Shown: positions 50,628-63,265 of the stretch, in pieces
How positions within the stretch are numbered: position 1 is the stretch's first letter
Layout: each line of letters opens with the position of its first letter
NCBI RefSeq assembly: GCF_016458275.1
Contig: NZ_JAEMHM010000011.1
Location: 62,001-126,000, forward strand
Direction: 5' to 3'
DNA from: Geomesophilobacter sediminis
GTDB taxonomy: Bacteria; Desulfobacterota; Desulfuromonadia; Geobacterales; Geobacteraceae
Length of the DNA: 64,000 bases
Position numbers and translations under genes: made by a program
Notes under the pieces: generated by a model
Told to the model about the DNA's origin: nothing
Database searches by the model: none
The model's input: only the letters and a program-made list of their open reading frames with translations

Positions 50628-51587
50628 CTATTCCACCTCGTTTCCGATGGCGCGGATCTCCATCCGCGCCAGGAGCTTTTCGTGAAATTCCTTGGCCGAA
50701 TGGTAACCCATACCCTTCAGGAGGAAGTTACGCGCCGCGACCTCGATGATGGAGGTGAGGTTGCGGCCGGGGCGGACCGGGACCTTCAGGTGCGGCAGGT
50801 CGACACCCAAGATGGTCTTCACCTCGTCGTCGATCCCGAGCCGGTCGTACTCCTGCTCGGGGTTCCACTCCAAAAGCTCCAGGACCAGGTCGATGATCTT
50901 CTTTTCGCGGATCGAGGAGACCCCGTAGAGGTCCTTGATGTTGATGATCCCCAGCCCGCGGATCTCCATGTGGTACTGGATCGTCTCCCCGGCCTGTCCC
51001 ACCAGCGCCGCCGGCATCTTCTTCTTGATGTGCACGATGTCGTCGGCCACCAGGCGGTGGCCGCGGATCACCAGGTCAAGGGCGCACTCGCTCTTGCCGA
51101 TGCCGCTTTTGCCCAAAAGGAGCACCCCCACCCCGAGCACGTCCACGAGCACGCCGTGGATGTGGGTGGCGGGGAGCAGGCTCTCCTCGAGAAACTTCGT
51201 GATCAGCGAGATGAAGGTGGAGGACTGGTGGTGCGTCACCAAAAGCGGAATGCCCGCGCTCCCCGCGGCGCTTTTGAGAAAGTGCGGGGGATCGAGCCCC
51301 TTGGTGACGATGAAGCAGGCGATCGGGAAGGAGCAGAGGGTTTCGATGTGCTTGCGGCCGATCTCTTCCGGGATCTGCCGCAGGTAGGATATCTCGGTGT
51401 GCCCCAGGACCTGGACCCGGTCCGGGTGCAGATGCTCGGTGTAGCCGGTCAGAGCCAGGCCGGGTTTTTGAATGCGGGAGCTGTAGAGCCGGTTCACCAG
51501 CCCGGCCTCGCCGCCGATGAGCCGCAGGTCGAGGCCGTAAGCCTTGTCCTCCAGAAGGTCCTTGATACTCAGGCTCATGTTCTTCAA
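50628..51587 (-). CDS. hprK: HPr kinase/phosphorylase
   Basis: This 319-residue HPrK/P phosphorylates and dephosphorylates Ser46 of HPr. The N-terminal regulatory domain (about 1-130) is followed by the kinase core with Walker A LLLGKSGIGKSECALDLV, the HGVLVDVLG segment before it, and the C-terminal RPGRNLTSIIEVAARN signature. Presence of Ser46 in the HPr gene five kilobases or less downstream fits an active control loop. A hairpin without a T-run separates it from hpf. Confidence 0.94.
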   Translation of the reverse strand: MKNMSLSIKDLLEDKAYGLDLRLIGGEAGLVNRLYSSRIQKPGLALTGYTEHLHPDRVQVLGHTEISYLRQIPEEIGRKHIETLCSFPIACFIVTKGLDPPHFLKSAAGSAGIPLLVTHHQSSTFISLITKFLEESLLPATHIHGVLVDVLGVGVLLLGKSGIGKSECALDLVIRGHRLVADDIVHIKKKMPAALVGQAGETIQYHMEIRGLGIINIKDLYGVSSIREKKIIDLVLELLEWNPEQEYDRLGIDDEVKTILGVDLPHLKVPVRPGRNLTSIIEVAARNFLLKGMGYHSAKEFHEKLLARMEIRAIGNEVE

Positions 51588-51629
51588 ATGGGAAACCTCT
51601 CCCCCGCCTCCGGACCGGCCGGAAGCGGC

Positions 51630-51658
51630 GTCGGGGGCTTCAAAGCGAAGCCCCCGAC
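51630..51658. other. Hairpin between hpf and hprK
   Basis: GTCGGGGGCTTC (51630-51641) pairs perfectly with GAAGCCCCCGAC (51647-51658). There is no T-run on the minus strand, so it is more likely an mRNA-processing or stability element than a full terminator. Confidence 0.7.
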
Positions 51659-51676
51659 CTTCAATCCCTCGACCCG

Positions 51677-52225
51677 CTAGACCCTTTCCGGGGCGATCAG
51701 GCCGTAGTTGCCGTCCTTACGACGGTAGACCACGTTGATGTTTTCCGTGCTCGACTCGGTGTAGACGAGAAAATCCTTGTGCAGCAGTTCCATCTGCATC
51801 ACGGCTTCCTCGACCGACATCGGCTTCATGGAAAAGCTCTTGGTCTTGATGATGACCGGGGCGGCGGCGGGAGTCTCGAGCCCCTCAGCCTGAACGATCG
51901 ACTTCTGCACCTGGCGGGACTTTCCCTCGGCGGCCGGCTTGTGCGCCTTGATCCGCTCTTTGTAGCGGGAGAGCTGACGCTCGATCTTGTCACCGACGGC
52001 GTCGAGCGAGGCGTACATGTCGTTGCTCTCCTCGGCGGCCTTGATGGTGATCCCCTTGGCGGTGATGGTCACTTCCGCTTTGTGGCGGATTTTTTCTACG
52101 GTAAGGAAGGCCTGGACGACAATGGGCTCGTCGATGTATTTCTTCACCCTCTCCAGCTTCTCTTCGGCGTAGCTCTTCAGGGCTTCGCTCGGCTCCATGT
52201 GTCTAAAAGTCGTCGTTATCTGCAT
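51677..52225 (-). CDS. hpf: Ribosome hibernation promoting factor, long form
   Basis: This 182-residue long HPF has an N-terminal ribosome-binding domain (residues 1-100, FRHMEPSEALKSYAEEKLER) and a C-terminal dimerisation domain (about 125-180, KPMSVEEAVMQMELLHKDFL). Long HPF makes 100S ribosome dimers in resting cells. It lies right after rpoN, the usual place in Proteobacteria. Confidence 0.95.
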   Translation of the reverse strand: MQITTTFRHMEPSEALKSYAEEKLERVKKYIDEPIVVQAFLTVEKIRHKAEVTITAKGITIKAAEESNDMYASLDAVGDKIERQLSRYKERIKAHKPAAEGKSRQVQKSIVQAEGLETPAAAPVIIKTKSFSMKPMSVEEAVMQMELLHKDFLVYTESSTENINVVYRRKDGNYGLIAPERV

Positions 52226-52294
52226 ACTGGTACCTCCCTTTATTGTAATGCCCGGTCCCTCCCCCCGGTCGCGGCAGGGAAAGGCCGATGGAAA

Positions 52295-53842
52295 CTAGAA
52301 ATGCTTCTTGCGCTCCGAGGAGGATCCAATCCGAAGCATCTCGCGATACTTCGTAACCGTCCGCCTGGCGATGACGATGTTGTGGGTGGAAAGAAGCTCG
52401 GCCAGGCGCTGGTCGCTGTAAGGGCGCTTGGGGTCCTCGGCGTCCACGAGCTCCTTGATCTTGCTCTTCACGCTCTCCGAAGCGATGAAGTCCCCCTCCC
52501 CGGTGGAGATGCCGGAGTTGAAGAAGTACTTCAGTTCGAAGAGCCCCTGCGGGGTCTGCATGTACTTGTTGGTGGTGACGCGGCTGATGGTCGACTCGTG
52601 CATCCCGATGTCCTCGGCGATGTCGCGCAGGACCAGGGGGCGCAGGTACTCGATGCCGCGGTCCAAAAAGTCGCGCTGAAACTTCACCAGGCTCTTGGCC
52701 ACCTTGAAGATGGTGCGCTGGCGCTGCTGGATGCTCTTGATGAGCCACATCGCGGAGCGCATCTTGTCGCCGATGTACTCCTCGGCCTGCTTGTCCAGGG
52801 AGCGCCCCACCTTCGCCTCGTTGGTGTAGAGCGGGTTGATCCTGAGGTTGGGCATGCCATCGTCGTTCAAGAGGACCACGTAGTCGTCGCCCACCTTGTG
52901 CACGAAGATATCGGCGGAGATGTACTGAACGTCCTCCTGGCCGAACATCCGCCCCGGCTTGGGGTCCAGTTCGGCGATGATCTTGGAGGCGGCGAGGATG
53001 TCGGCGATCTCGACCCCGAGCACCTTGGCGGCCTGCTTGTACTTGCGGCTCTCCAGGTCCTTGAGGTGGTCGCGCAAAAGCGCCTCGACGATGGTCCCCC
53101 CCATTCCCAGGCTCTCCACCTGGAGGAGCAGACACTCGCGCAGGTCGCGGGCCCCGACGCCGACCGGGTCGAACTCCTGGATCCTTTTCAGGACCGGAAG
53201 GACCTGGGGCTTGAGCACCTGGTCGGCGAAGCGGTCCGACGCCTCGGTGATCTCGGCGGCCGCGGATTTCTCGGTGAGACCCGCCTCGCCGAGCACCTGG
53301 TGGCGAAACGGCTCCACCAGCACGCAGGCGGTGGCGATGTCCTCCACGGTGGCGCGCAGGTAGCCGTCCTCGTCGATGTTGCCGATGATCTCGGCGCCGA
53401 TGGCCATCTCCCCTTCCGTGAAGCGGACCAGGCTCAGCTGCCAGAGGAGGTGGTCGGCGAGGGTCGACTTCTTGGTCAAAAGGTTCTCGAAGGAGGGGCG
53501 CTCCTCGTCGTCGTAGTACTGTTCGCCGGCGCTGTAGTTGTAGCCGTCGATGTAGGAGTCCCAGTCGGTGTCGCGGGTTTCCTCGCCGGCCCGCACCTCC
53601 TGGAAGTCGCTTGCCGCCGACTCCGGCTCCGCCTCCTTCTCGGAGAGCTCGATCTGCTCGGGCTCCCGGATCTCTTCCTGCTCAGGGACCTCGTCCAGGA
53701 TGGGATTTTCCTCGAGCTCCTGACGCACCACATCCTGCAGCTCCAGCCGCGAGAGCTGGAGAAGCTTGATGGCCTGCTGCAACTGGGGGGTCATCACCAG
53801 CTGCTGGCTCATTTTCATCTGCTGGCGCATCTCGATAGCCAT
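52295..53842 (-). CDS. rpoN: RNA polymerase sigma-54 factor
   Basis: This 515-residue protein has the Gln/Leu-rich region I (SQQLVMTPQLQQAIKLLQLS), an acidic region II (about 50-120), the core-binding domain, a helix-turn-helix (HESTISRVTTNKY) and the RpoN box ARRTVTKYREML near the C terminus. It recognises -24/-12 promoters such as the one before lpxC in this window. It is preceded by lptB and followed by hpf. The gap 53843-54056 shows no other gene. Confidence 0.97.
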   Translation of the reverse strand: MAIEMRQQMKMSQQLVMTPQLQQAIKLLQLSRLELQDVVRQELEENPILDEVPEQEEIREPEQIELSEKEAEPESAASDFQEVRAGEETRDTDWDSYIDGYNYSAGEQYYDDEERPSFENLLTKKSTLADHLLWQLSLVRFTEGEMAIGAEIIGNIDEDGYLRATVEDIATACVLVEPFRHQVLGEAGLTEKSAAAEITEASDRFADQVLKPQVLPVLKRIQEFDPVGVGARDLRECLLLQVESLGMGGTIVEALLRDHLKDLESRKYKQAAKVLGVEIADILAASKIIAELDPKPGRMFGQEDVQYISADIFVHKVGDDYVVLLNDDGMPNLRINPLYTNEAKVGRSLDKQAEEYIGDKMRSAMWLIKSIQQRQRTIFKVAKSLVKFQRDFLDRGIEYLRPLVLRDIAEDIGMHESTISRVTTNKYMQTPQGLFELKYFFNSGISTGEGDFIASESVKSKIKELVDAEDPKRPYSDQRLAELLSTHNIVIARRTVTKYREMLRIGSSSERKKHF

Positions 53843-54056
53843 AACACCTCTTCTAAAAACCGGAGAAGATTCTGCGTACTGCCGGAAGTCGCGTTTACCG
53901 CCCCGACGCCGTCGGCGCCGCGGAAGCGGTAAAACTCATGAAAACTGTCGGCGGGCTCGGCTGGGTAAGCTCACGCCGCGTCCCGCGCCGCTTCGCCGCC
54001 CCCTCCCCTGCTTTTAATTATAATGCATCTGCGGAAAAATCTCCCGCAGCGGCTGT

Positions 54057-54774
<718 letters not shown>

Positions 54775-54794
<20 letters not shown>

Positions 54795-55263
54795 CCTTGC
54801 CTCCGGGGTGGATTACCGCTTCCACCCGCTCGTTGGGTCCGCCGGTCACCTCGCTCTTTTGCTCGTCGACGTAGTAGGTGATCACCTTTCCGGTGATGAC
54901 GTCCTCACCCTGGAGCACCTTGGGAGAACCGTCGAGGATGATCTTGCGCGCCTTGTTGTCGTAGGTGGCGTGGGAGCCGAATGCCTGCCGGGTCCCCTGG
55001 TGGATCCGGACGTTGCCGAACGCCTCCACCCGGCTCAGTTCATGGCCGTCGGCGCCGTAGCTGATGACCACCCGGTCGGCGAGCAGGGTCATGTCCCCCT
55101 GGCGGGCGACCACCTTCCCCTCAAAGACCGCGGTCTTCTTCTCATTATCGGCATGGAGCTCGTTTGATTTAATTTTTAATGGTTCGCTGCTGGTGGAGGC
55201 CGCCCCGGCGAGAGAGCTCAGCAAAAGGAGGAGCAGCGCCCCGAAAAGGGTCGATCGCATCAT
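54775..55263 (-). CDS. lptA: LPS transport periplasmic protein LptA
   Basis: This 162-residue protein has a signal peptide (residues 1-22, Leu-rich, ending AGA) and an OstA-like beta-jellyroll: [21 protein letters not shown] split as [12 protein letters not shown] and KKTAVFEG, then [13 protein letters not shown], the usual LptA pattern. It forms the periplasmic bridge for LPS. Two consecutive ATG codons follow GGAGGGAG, and the first overlaps the lptC stop (ATGA). Confidence 0.93.
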
Positions 55264-55823
55264 CTTCTCCCTCCGAACTCCGCGGCAACCGCGCTGAGCA
55301 GCTGCAATCTTCGTGTTTGCGTCCAAAACTTCATCCCTACACCTTCCACCGTCATCCCCCGGTCGCTGAAGTTCACCTTGTCCCCGGTCTCCAGCCGGGA
55401 AGGCGCAGCGAGATAGGTGAGGCTTTCGGTGGCGAAATGCGTCCCCTTGCTGCCGTCCCCCTCCACGTGACCGGTGAGGCGGACGTTCTTGGTGGCATGG
55501 TCGTATTCGGCGCGCTCGGCGGTTACCTTGAAATCCCCGGCACTTTTGTCGGTGATGAGAAGCCGCACCTTGAACAGGGAAGTCTTGTTGGTTTCCCGGT
55601 TGTATTCGGCACGGTCCGCGGAGAGGTCCCACTTCTTCACCCCTTCCCGGGTCTCGGTGAAGTGGATGCCGCTTAAGGAGACTCCCACCTTGACCGGGAG
55701 TCGGGGAACCAGGGCCGGCGCTTTGCCCCCCCGGCTGCGCACGAAAATCGTGACGATCAGGGCGAGGGCGGCAACGACCGCCACGAAGGCGAGTAGACGC
55801 TTGATATTATTGGCTTTATCCAT
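55260..55823 (-). CDS. lptC: LPS export bitopic protein LptC
   Basis: This 187-residue protein has one N-terminal membrane helix (LLAFVAVVAALALIVTIFV, about 10-28) and a periplasmic OstA-like domain (GIHFTETREGVKKWDLSADR, GHVEGDGSKGTHFATESL). Position and overlap with lptA confirm LptC. The start ATG at 55823 lacks a strong ribosome site but begins the conserved anchor, and an upstream extension was rejected. A GATCGG-type repeat lies upstream. Confidence 0.92.
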   Translation of the reverse strand: MDKANNIKRLLAFVAVVAALALIVTIFVRSRGGKAPALVPRLPVKVGVSLSGIHFTETREGVKKWDLSADRAEYNRETNKTSLFKVRLLITDKSAGDFKVTAERAEYDHATKNVRLTGHVEGDGSKGTHFATESLTYLAAPSRLETGDKVNFSDRGMTVEGVGMKFWTQTRRLQLLSAVAAEFGGRR

Positions 55824-55973
55824 GAATGCGTGCTGAAGTATACCATCATCGAAAATTGGTGTAAAGCGTTTTTGCCGGCAAACGAGCCGTTTTGGCACAG
55901 AGATTGAAAAAGGACGCAAAAAGCGCGCCCTCTCAATAATTTGCCGCGGTTTCGACCGAGGTTCAGCTCCGAT

Positions 55974-56010
55974 CGGACGGATCAGACCGGTCGGCCCAAT
56001 CGGTCCACGA
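55974..56010. repeat. GATCGG-type repeat between fcl and lptC
   Basis: GATCGGACGGATCAGACCGG followed by TCGGCCCAATCGGTCC resembles the cluster at 46505-46553. Confidence 0.6.
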
Positions 56011-56047
56011 AGGGAGACCGGCGCCGAAGGGACCAGCCCCCCGGACC

Positions 56048-56984
56048 CTAGCCTCTCACCCCGCCCCCCTGGTTTTCCAGGTACCAGGCGTAGGTGGAGT
56101 TGAGCCCCTCTTCCAGGGTGATCCGGTGCCGCCAGCCCAACTCGTGAATCCGGCTCACGTCGCTGAGCTTGCGCGGGGTCCCGTCCGGTTTGCTCGCATC
56201 GAAGACGAGCCCCCCCTTAAACCCGACCACCGCCGCCACCTGCTCGGCCAGCGCCCGGATGGTCAGCTCCTCCCCGCTGCCGATGTTCACCGGCTCCCAT
56301 CCTTCGTAGTTTTCCATCAGGAACAGGGACGCCTCGGCGACGTCGTCGACGTGGACGAACTCGCGGTACGGGGTACCGCTCCCCCAGATCACCACGTTTT
56401 CAGCTCCCGACGCCTTCGCCTCGTGGAACTTGCGGATGAAGGCAGGGAGCACGTGCGAGGTGGTGAGGTCGAAGTTGTCGTTGGGGCCGTAGAGGTTCGT
56501 CGGCATGGCGCAGATGTACCGGGTCCCGTACTGCCGGTTGTAGGACTGGCACATCTTGATCCCGGCGATCTTCGCGATGGCGTACGGCTCGTTGGTCGGC
56601 TCCAGCGGGCCGGTCAGGAGCGCGTCCTCGCGGATCGGCTGCGGCGCGAGCTTCGGGTAGATGCAGGTGCTCCCCAAAAGGAGGAGCTTTTGCACCCCGC
56701 TCAGATACGACGCGTGGATCACGTTGTTCTGGATCATCAGGTTGTCGTAGATGAACTCAGCGGGGTAGCTGTTGTTGGCGACGATCCCCCCGACCTTGGC
56801 CGCGGCGATGAAGACATACTCGGGGCGCTCCTTCTCGAAGAAGGCCCGGGTCGCCCCCTGCTCGCGCAGGTCGAGCTCGGCGCTGGTCCGCGTAATCAGG
56901 TTGCGGTACCCGGCGGCCTGGAGGGTCCGGACGATGGCCGAACCGACCAGCCCGCGGTGGCCGGCGACGAAGATGCGCGCCCCC

Positions 56985-56992
<8 letters not shown>
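56048..56992 (-). CDS. fcl: GDP-L-fucose synthase
   Basis: This 314-residue short-chain dehydrogenase-type epimerase/reductase has the NADP-binding [14 protein letters not shown] and the catalytic Ser in [10 protein letters not shown] with Tyr-x3-Lys in [10 protein letters not shown]. It converts GDP-4-keto-6-deoxy-mannose to GDP-L-fucose using NADPH. It overlaps the gmd stop by eight bases, so the two act in sequence on the same pathway to supply fucose for surface glycans. Confidence 0.95.
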
Positions 56993-58034
<1,042 letters not shown>

Positions 58035-58101
58035 GCATCCTCCGAAAAATTTAAATACGCGTAAAATAGCCCGCCCCGCCGCTGCGGGGCAAGGAGAATC
58101 T

Positions 58102-59571
58102 CTACCTGCCTTCGCTCGCGCGGATCCGGTCGATGATGCGGGAGGTGGATCTGCCGTCGACGAACTCCACGAGTTCGACCCTTCCTCCCGAAGCCTCGAC
58201 CACTTCGCGCCCGACCACGCCGTCCAGGGTGTAGTCGCCCCCCTTCACCAGGACCGCCGGCTTGAGCGCCTCGATCAGGCGCAGCGGGGTGTCCTCCTCG
58301 AAGAGGACCACGTAGTCGATGCAGTCCAGGGCCGCCAGGATGTGGGCCCGCTCCGCCTCAACGATCAGCGGCCGGCTTTCTCCCTTGAGCCTTTTCACCG
58401 AGGCGTCCGAGTTGAGCCCGACGATCAGGACGTCGCCGAAGCTGCGTGCCTTCTGCAGGTACTTCACATGGCCCACGTGCAAAAGGTCGAAGCAGCCGTT
58501 GGTGAAGACCACTTTTTTGCCCCGCTCCCGCTCCATGGCCACCAGATGGCTGAGGACGTCGAGGTTCTTGATCTTGGAGACGCTGTCCTTGTGCCCGTGG
58601 CCGACCTCGGCCACGATCTCTTCGGGCGACACCGTGGAGGTCCCCAGTTTGCCGACCGCGATGCCGGCGGCGACATTGGAGATCCAGGCGGCGTCGGCCA
58701 GCGGAAGGCCGCAGGCAAGTCCCAGGGAGAGCACCGACAAGACGGTGTCGCCGGCGCCGGTGACGTCGTAGACCTCGCGCGCCACGGTCGGGATGTGGAC
58801 CGCCCCACCCTCGCGGGGGAAAAGCGACATCCCCGCCTCGCTGCGGGTGATCAAAAGCGCCCCCAGTTCGAGCTCGCCTAAGAGCGCCGCGGCGGCACGG
58901 TCCAGGCTCTCGGCGTCGGTGATGGGGATGCCGGAGGCGATTTCGGCCTCCTTGCGGTTCGGGGTGAGCAGCGTGGCCCCGCGGTATTTGCGGTAATCGT
59001 TCCCCTTGGGATCGATCACCACCGGTTTGCCCAGGACCCGCCCCGCCTCGCATACGGCGGCAAGGACGTTCGGGGTGAGCACCCCCTTGAGGTAATCGGA
59101 AACCAGGATGACGTCGAAGCGGTGCGCCGCGACGGCCAGGTAATCGAGGATCGCCGTCTCGCTCTGCTCGGTGACGGCCGACTTGGTCTCCCGGTCGATC
59201 CGGACGATCTGCTGGTTGGCGGCGATGATCCGGGTCTTCTTGCTGGTCCGGCGCCCCGGCTCCACGAAGACCCCGTCCAGCTCCACGTTTTTCCCTTCGA
59301 AGGCGCGCCTGAGCAGCGCACCGTTGTCGTCATCGCCGATGACGCCGCAGACCGACACTGCGCATCCCAGGGCGGCGAGGTTGTTCACCACGTTTCCCGC
59401 CCCGCCGAGCCGCAGGTCTTCCCGCATCACGTCCACCACCTGGACCGGGGCCTCCGGGGAGATCCGCTCCGCCTTGCCCCAAAGGTACTCGTCCAACATC
59501 AGATCCCCGATCACCAGGGCACGTACTTCCGGCGCCCGTTCGAAAAGGGATTCCACTTCTCTTCTTTCCAC
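58102..59571 (-). CDS. hldE: Bifunctional heptose-7-P kinase/heptose-1-P adenylyltransferase
   Basis: This 489-residue fused enzyme has an N-terminal PfkB-type kinase (about 1-330) with [25 protein letters not shown] and the anion-hole [15 protein letters not shown]-terminal nucleotidyltransferase (about 350-489) carries [17 protein letters not shown] (HxGH). It makes ADP-D-glycero-beta-D-manno-heptose for the LPS core. The start is GTG at 59571 with GGAGG four bases upstream, and the longer in-frame extension to 59790 is non-conserved and crosses the promoter region. Confidence 0.94.
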   Translation of the reverse strand: MERREVESLFERAPEVRALVIGDLMLDEYLWGKAERISPEAPVQVVDVMREDLRLGGAGNVVNNLAALGCAVSVCGVIGDDDNGALLRRAFEGKNVELDGVFVEPGRRTSKKTRIIAANQQIVRIDRETKSAVTEQSETAILDYLAVAAHRFDVILVSDYLKGVLTPNVLAAVCEAGRVLGKPVVIDPKGNDYRKYRGATLLTPNRKEAEIASGIPITDAESLDRAAAALLGELELGALLITRSEAGMSLFPREGGAVHIPTVAREVYDVTGAGDTVLSVLSLGLACGLPLADAAWISNVAAGIAVGKLGTSTVSPEEIVAEVGHGHKDSVSKIKNLDVLSHLVAMERERGKKVVFTNGCFDLLHVGHVKYLQKARSFGDVLIVGLNSDASVKRLKGESRPLIVEAERAHILAALDCIDYVVLFEEDTPLRLIEALKPAVLVKGGDYTLDGVVGREVVEASGGRVELVEFVDGRSTSRIIDRIRASEGR

Positions 59572-59868
59572 ATTGCCTCCGACCGAGGTGACGCTCTCCT
59601 GAGGCGGCGCCGCAACCGGCGCCCCGACAAGACTGCTCACTATACAACAGTTGACGGCAGCTGAACAAGAAGATACGGCACGAAGGCTTGGGCCGCGCCA
59701 CCCGGGGATTGATTTTGGCAAAAATTCCCGCTTCTTCGGGCAACGGGCAGTTGTATAAGGGACCAAAACAATGCTAGTATCGGCGAGCATTTTGCCGCAC
59801 CCGTATTTGATACTGACGTCCGAGCAGATTTCTCCGATCTAATCCAGAGCAGCATCAGCATAGGCGCC

Positions 59869-62800
59869 ATGAACAACAGTATCTTCATCGGCTTGGTCAA
59901 CAACGCGGCCCTCCTGCTCACCCTGGGGATCCTCTACGACACCTTCTCGCCGGAACGGGCGCGCCTGGCGCGCCCCCTGCCGCGCCAGGCGGTGACCGGG
60001 GTCATTCTCGGGGCGATGGCGGTACTGCTCATGAAGTGCCCGGTCGTCTTCAGCTCCGGCATCATCTTCGACACCCGCACCATCCTCCTCGGCCTCTCCG
60101 GCTTCTTCTTCCCCACCCTTTCCACCATCATCGCCATGGCCCTGGCGACTGCATACCGGCTCCACCTGGGGGGCGGCGGCGCGGCCATGGGGGTCGCCAC
60201 CATCGTCAGCGCGGGAATGCTCGGCATTCTCTGGAAGCGCCTTCCGTCGGGGCGTCTCGACAAGCTCTCCCTCTCCGGCCTGTACCTCTTCGGGATCGTG
60301 GTGCACGCGGCGATGATCGCCTGCATGTTCCTGCTGCCGCGGGAACTCCAGGCCAAGGCGCTGGATCACCTCCCCCTGCCGGTGATCGTCATCTACCCGG
60401 TGATCACCGCGCTTTTGGGCCGGGTCCTTTCCGGATGGCGCCAGCGGCACCGGATGGACGAGGAGCTTCGAGAGACCACGGAGCGCTTCAGCCAGCTCGC
60501 CCGGCAAAGCCGCACCATCACCTGGGAAACCGATACCACCGGGCTCTACACCCACGTGAGCCCGGTCGCGGAGTCGGTATGGGGCTACCTGAGCGAGGAA
60601 CTCGTCGGGAAAAGGCGCTTCCACGAGCTGCACGGCGAAGCCGGGGACCGCTACCGGGCCGAGGCGGAGGCCGCCTTTGCCAGGAAAAGCTCCTTCGTCG
60701 ACCTGGTCACCCCGGTCCGCGCCAAGTCCGGCGAGACCGTCTGGGTCTCCACCAACGCTTTCGCGGTCCTCGACGAGGCCGGCACGATGGTCGGCTTCCG
60801 CGGTGCCGACACCGACATCACCGAACGGCTCAGGCTCCAAAACCGGCTCGCCGAAAGCGAACTCATCTACCGCTCCCTCTTCCAACTCAGTTCCTACGGG
60901 ATCGTGATCATCGACGTGGAGCGCGGCACCCTGATCGACTTCAACGATCAGGCCTGCCGGCAGCTCGGCTATACCCGTGAGGAATTCCGCCGGCTCAAGG
61001 TGGAGGAGATCGACATCCTGGAGACCGCCGCCGACGCCCGCGACCGGATCCGCAAGGTGGTAAGCCAGGGGAGCGAGGAGTTCGAGACCCTGCAGCGGAC
61101 CAAACAGGGGGAACCGAGAAACGTCCTGGTGAAGGCCCAGTACTCCGTGGTGGGCGGCAAGGGGATCTACCACTGCATCTGGCAGGACATCACCAAAAAC
61201 CGGCGGGAGGAAAAGGTCCTCAAGGCGCGGGTCGACCTGATCCGGTTCGGCCTCTCCCACCCCCTGGACGAGGTCCTGACCCGCGCCCTGGACCAGCTCG
61301 AAGTCCTCACCGACAGCAGCATCAGCTTCTGCCACTTTGTCTCCGAGGACCAAAACGCGGTCACCCACTCCGGCTGGTCCACCCGGACCCGCACCCTCTG
61401 CGGCACCCGGGAGGGGGCGCTGCACAACCCGTGCACCAGCGGGGTCTGGGCCGACTGTGTCCGGGGCCGCCGCCCCCTGGTCCACAACGATTACGCCGCG
61501 CTTCCGGACCGCAAGGGGCTCCCGGACGGGCATCCGGCCGTGGTCCGGGAACTGGCCGTCCCCATTTTCCGCTCGGACCGGGTGGTTGCCGTTTTCGGCG
61601 TCGGCAACCGCCCCATCGACTACACCGACGAGGACCTGGACGTGGTGACGCGCTTTGCCGACTTCGCCTGGGACGTCGCCGAACGGCTGCGGGTGGAGGA
61701 ATCGCTCAGGGAAAGCAACGAGCGTTTCGCCAGCGCCTTCGAACACGCCCCGACCGCCATGGCGATCAGCTCCATCGAAGACAGCAAATGCATCAACATC
61801 AACCGGCGCTTCGAGGAGCTCTTCGGCTTCACCAAGGAGGAGGCGGTCGGCAAGCGGTTCGTGGAACTGGGGGTCATCACCGCTGAGGAGCGGAACAAGA
61901 TCTTCGAGGGGATCCGGGCGGACGGGCAGGTGCAGAACCTGGAACTGACCTACCACACCAAGGGTGGGAAAGCGGTGACCATCAACTACGCGGGGCGGAT
62001 CATCCCGATCGGTGGCGAGCGGCGCCTGCTCTCCATCTTGACCGACATCACCGACCACCGGCGCATGGAGCAGCAGCTGATCCAGGCCCAGAAGATGGAA
62101 TCGGTGGGAAGGCTGGCCGGCGGGGTCGCGCACGACTTCAACAACATGCTGGGGATCATCATGGGACGCGCCGAGCTCGCCCTGATGGACCGCAATGTCC
62201 CCCCTCACCTGCGCAAGACCCTGGAGGAAATCCTCGACGCCGCCGACCGCTCCGCGGCCATCACCCGGCAGCTTTTGGCATTTGCGCGCAAGCAGGAGGT
62301 TCAGCCCCGGGTCATCGACTTAAACGACAACATCTCGGCGACGCTCAAGATGCTCCGGCGCCTGATCGGGGAGGACATCGAGCTCGACTGGCACCCGGCC
62401 CAGGAACTGTGGCGGGTGAAGATCGATCCGACCCAGGTGGACCAGATGCTCGCGAACCTCTGCGTCAACGCCCGCGACGCGATCGCCGGGGTCGGCCGCC
62501 TGGAGATCCGCACCGAAAACTTCACCATGATGCGCTCCGAGGTCGGGGCCCTCACGGCCATCCCCGCCGGCGACTACGTCCTGTTGTCGGTTACCGACAA
62601 CGGTAGCGGCATGTCGGCGGAGGTGCTGGAGCACATTTTCGAACCCTTCTTCACCACCAAGGGGCTCGGGCACGGCACCGGCCTCGGGCTGGCCACGGTG
62701 TACGGCATCCTGAAGCAAAACGGGGGGCACATCAAGGTTTACAGCGAGCCGGGGGAGGGAACCACCTTCAGCATCTTCCTCCCGGCGGAGAAGGGCGCCG

Positions 62801-63204
62801 TCCAGCCCCAGCCGGAGAAACCGATGGTGCTGGTCGGGGGGTACGAAACGATCCTGTTCGTCGAGGACGAGGAAGCGATCAAGAACCTCGGGACGGCGAT
62901 GCTCACCAACCTGGGGTACCACGTGGTGGCGGCGGGTTCCCCCCAGGAGGCCCTGGAGATCGCCGCGCAGATCGGGGAGGTCGACCTTTTGATCACCGAC
63001 ATCATCATGCCCGGGATGAACGGGCGCGATCTGGCGGAGCGGCTTGCCGCGCAGCAGCCGGGGCTGAAATGCCTGTTCATCTCGGGGTACACCGCCGAGA
63101 TCATGGCGGAGCGGGGCAGGATCGAAACCGGCCAGCATTTCCTGCACAAGCCCTTCCAGATGCAGGCCCTCGCCGAAAAGGTGCGGGAGGTGCTGGAGGC
63201 ATAA
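59869..63204 (+). CDS. Large hybrid sensor histidine kinase with PAS, GAF and receiver domains
   Basis: This 1111-residue protein has an N-terminal five- to six-helix region resembling 5TM-LYT sensors (about 1-185, [20 protein letters not shown]), a PAS (about 200-325), a second PAS (about 330-445), a GAF-type domain (about 455-600, with [12 protein letters not shown]), and a third PAS (about 610-735). It continues with HisKA (His in [12 protein letters not shown]), HATPase ([23 protein letters not shown]) and a C-terminal receiver (FVEDEE, Asp in [13 protein letters not shown], Lys in LHKPF). The ligand is unknown. The start at 59869 follows the promoter-like gap 59572-59868. Confidence 0.93.
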   Translation: MNNSIFIGLVNNAALLLTLGILYDTFSPERARLARPLPRQAVTGVILGAMAVLLMKCPVVFSSGIIFDTRTILLGLSGFFFPTLSTIIAMALATAYRLHLGGGGAAMGVATIVSAGMLGILWKRLPSGRLDKLSLSGLYLFGIVVHAAMIACMFLLPRELQAKALDHLPLPVIVIYPVITALLGRVLSGWRQRHRMDEELRETTERFSQLARQSRTITWETDTTGLYTHVSPVAESVWGYLSEELVGKRRFHELHGEAGDRYRAEAEAAFARKSSFVDLVTPVRAKSGETVWVSTNAFAVLDEAGTMVGFRGADTDITERLRLQNRLAESELIYRSLFQLSSYGIVIIDVERGTLIDFNDQACRQLGYTREEFRRLKVEEIDILETAADARDRIRKVVSQGSEEFETLQRTKQGEPRNVLVKAQYSVVGGKGIYHCIWQDITKNRREEKVLKARVDLIRFGLSHPLDEVLTRALDQLEVLTDSSISFCHFVSEDQNAVTHSGWSTRTRTLCGTREGALHNPCTSGVWADCVRGRRPLVHNDYAALPDRKGLPDGHPAVVRELAVPIFRSDRVVAVFGVGNRPIDYTDEDLDVVTRFADFAWDVAERLRVEESLRESNERFASAFEHAPTAMAISSIEDSKCININRRFEELFGFTKEEAVGKRFVELGVITAEERNKIFEGIRADGQVQNLELTYHTKGGKAVTINYAGRIIPIGGERRLLSILTDITDHRRMEQQLIQAQKMESVGRLAGGVAHDFNNMLGIIMGRAELALMDRNVPPHLRKTLEEILDAADRSAAITRQLLAFARKQEVQPRVIDLNDNISATLKMLRRLIGEDIELDWHPAQELWRVKIDPTQVDQMLANLCVNARDAIAGVGRLEIRTENFTMMRSEVGALTAIPAGDYVLLSVTDNGSGMSAEVLEHIFEPFFTTKGLGHGTGLGLATVYGILKQNGGHIKVYSEPGEGTTFSIFLPAEKGAVQPQPEKPMVLVGGYETILFVEDEEAIKNLGTAMLTNLGYHVVAAGSPQEALEIAAQIGEVDLLITDIIMPGMNGRDLAERLAAQQPGLKCLFISGYTAEIMAERGRIETGQHFLHKPFQMQALAEKVREVLEA

Positions 63205-63209
63205 AAACC

Positions 63210-63258
63210 GTTCGACGTTCGGCGTTCGACGTTCGACGTTCGACGTTCGGCGTTCGGC
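63210..63258. repeat. GTTCGRC heptamer array, left flank of four-helix-bundle gene
   Basis: Seven uninterrupted heptamers in the order GTTCGAC, GTTCGGC, GTTCGAC three times, GTTCGGC twice. It starts five bases after the hybrid kinase stop. Confidence 0.95.
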
Positions 63259-63265
63259 GTTGAAT

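Noticed and set aside
51630-51658. Terminator between hpf and hprK
   Set aside because: The stem is perfect but there is no T-run on the transcribed strand, so it is listed as a hairpin only.
59572-59790. N-terminal extension of HldE
   Set aside because: It is non-conserved and Ser/Cys-rich, and a GTG with GGAGG begins the conserved kinase domain.
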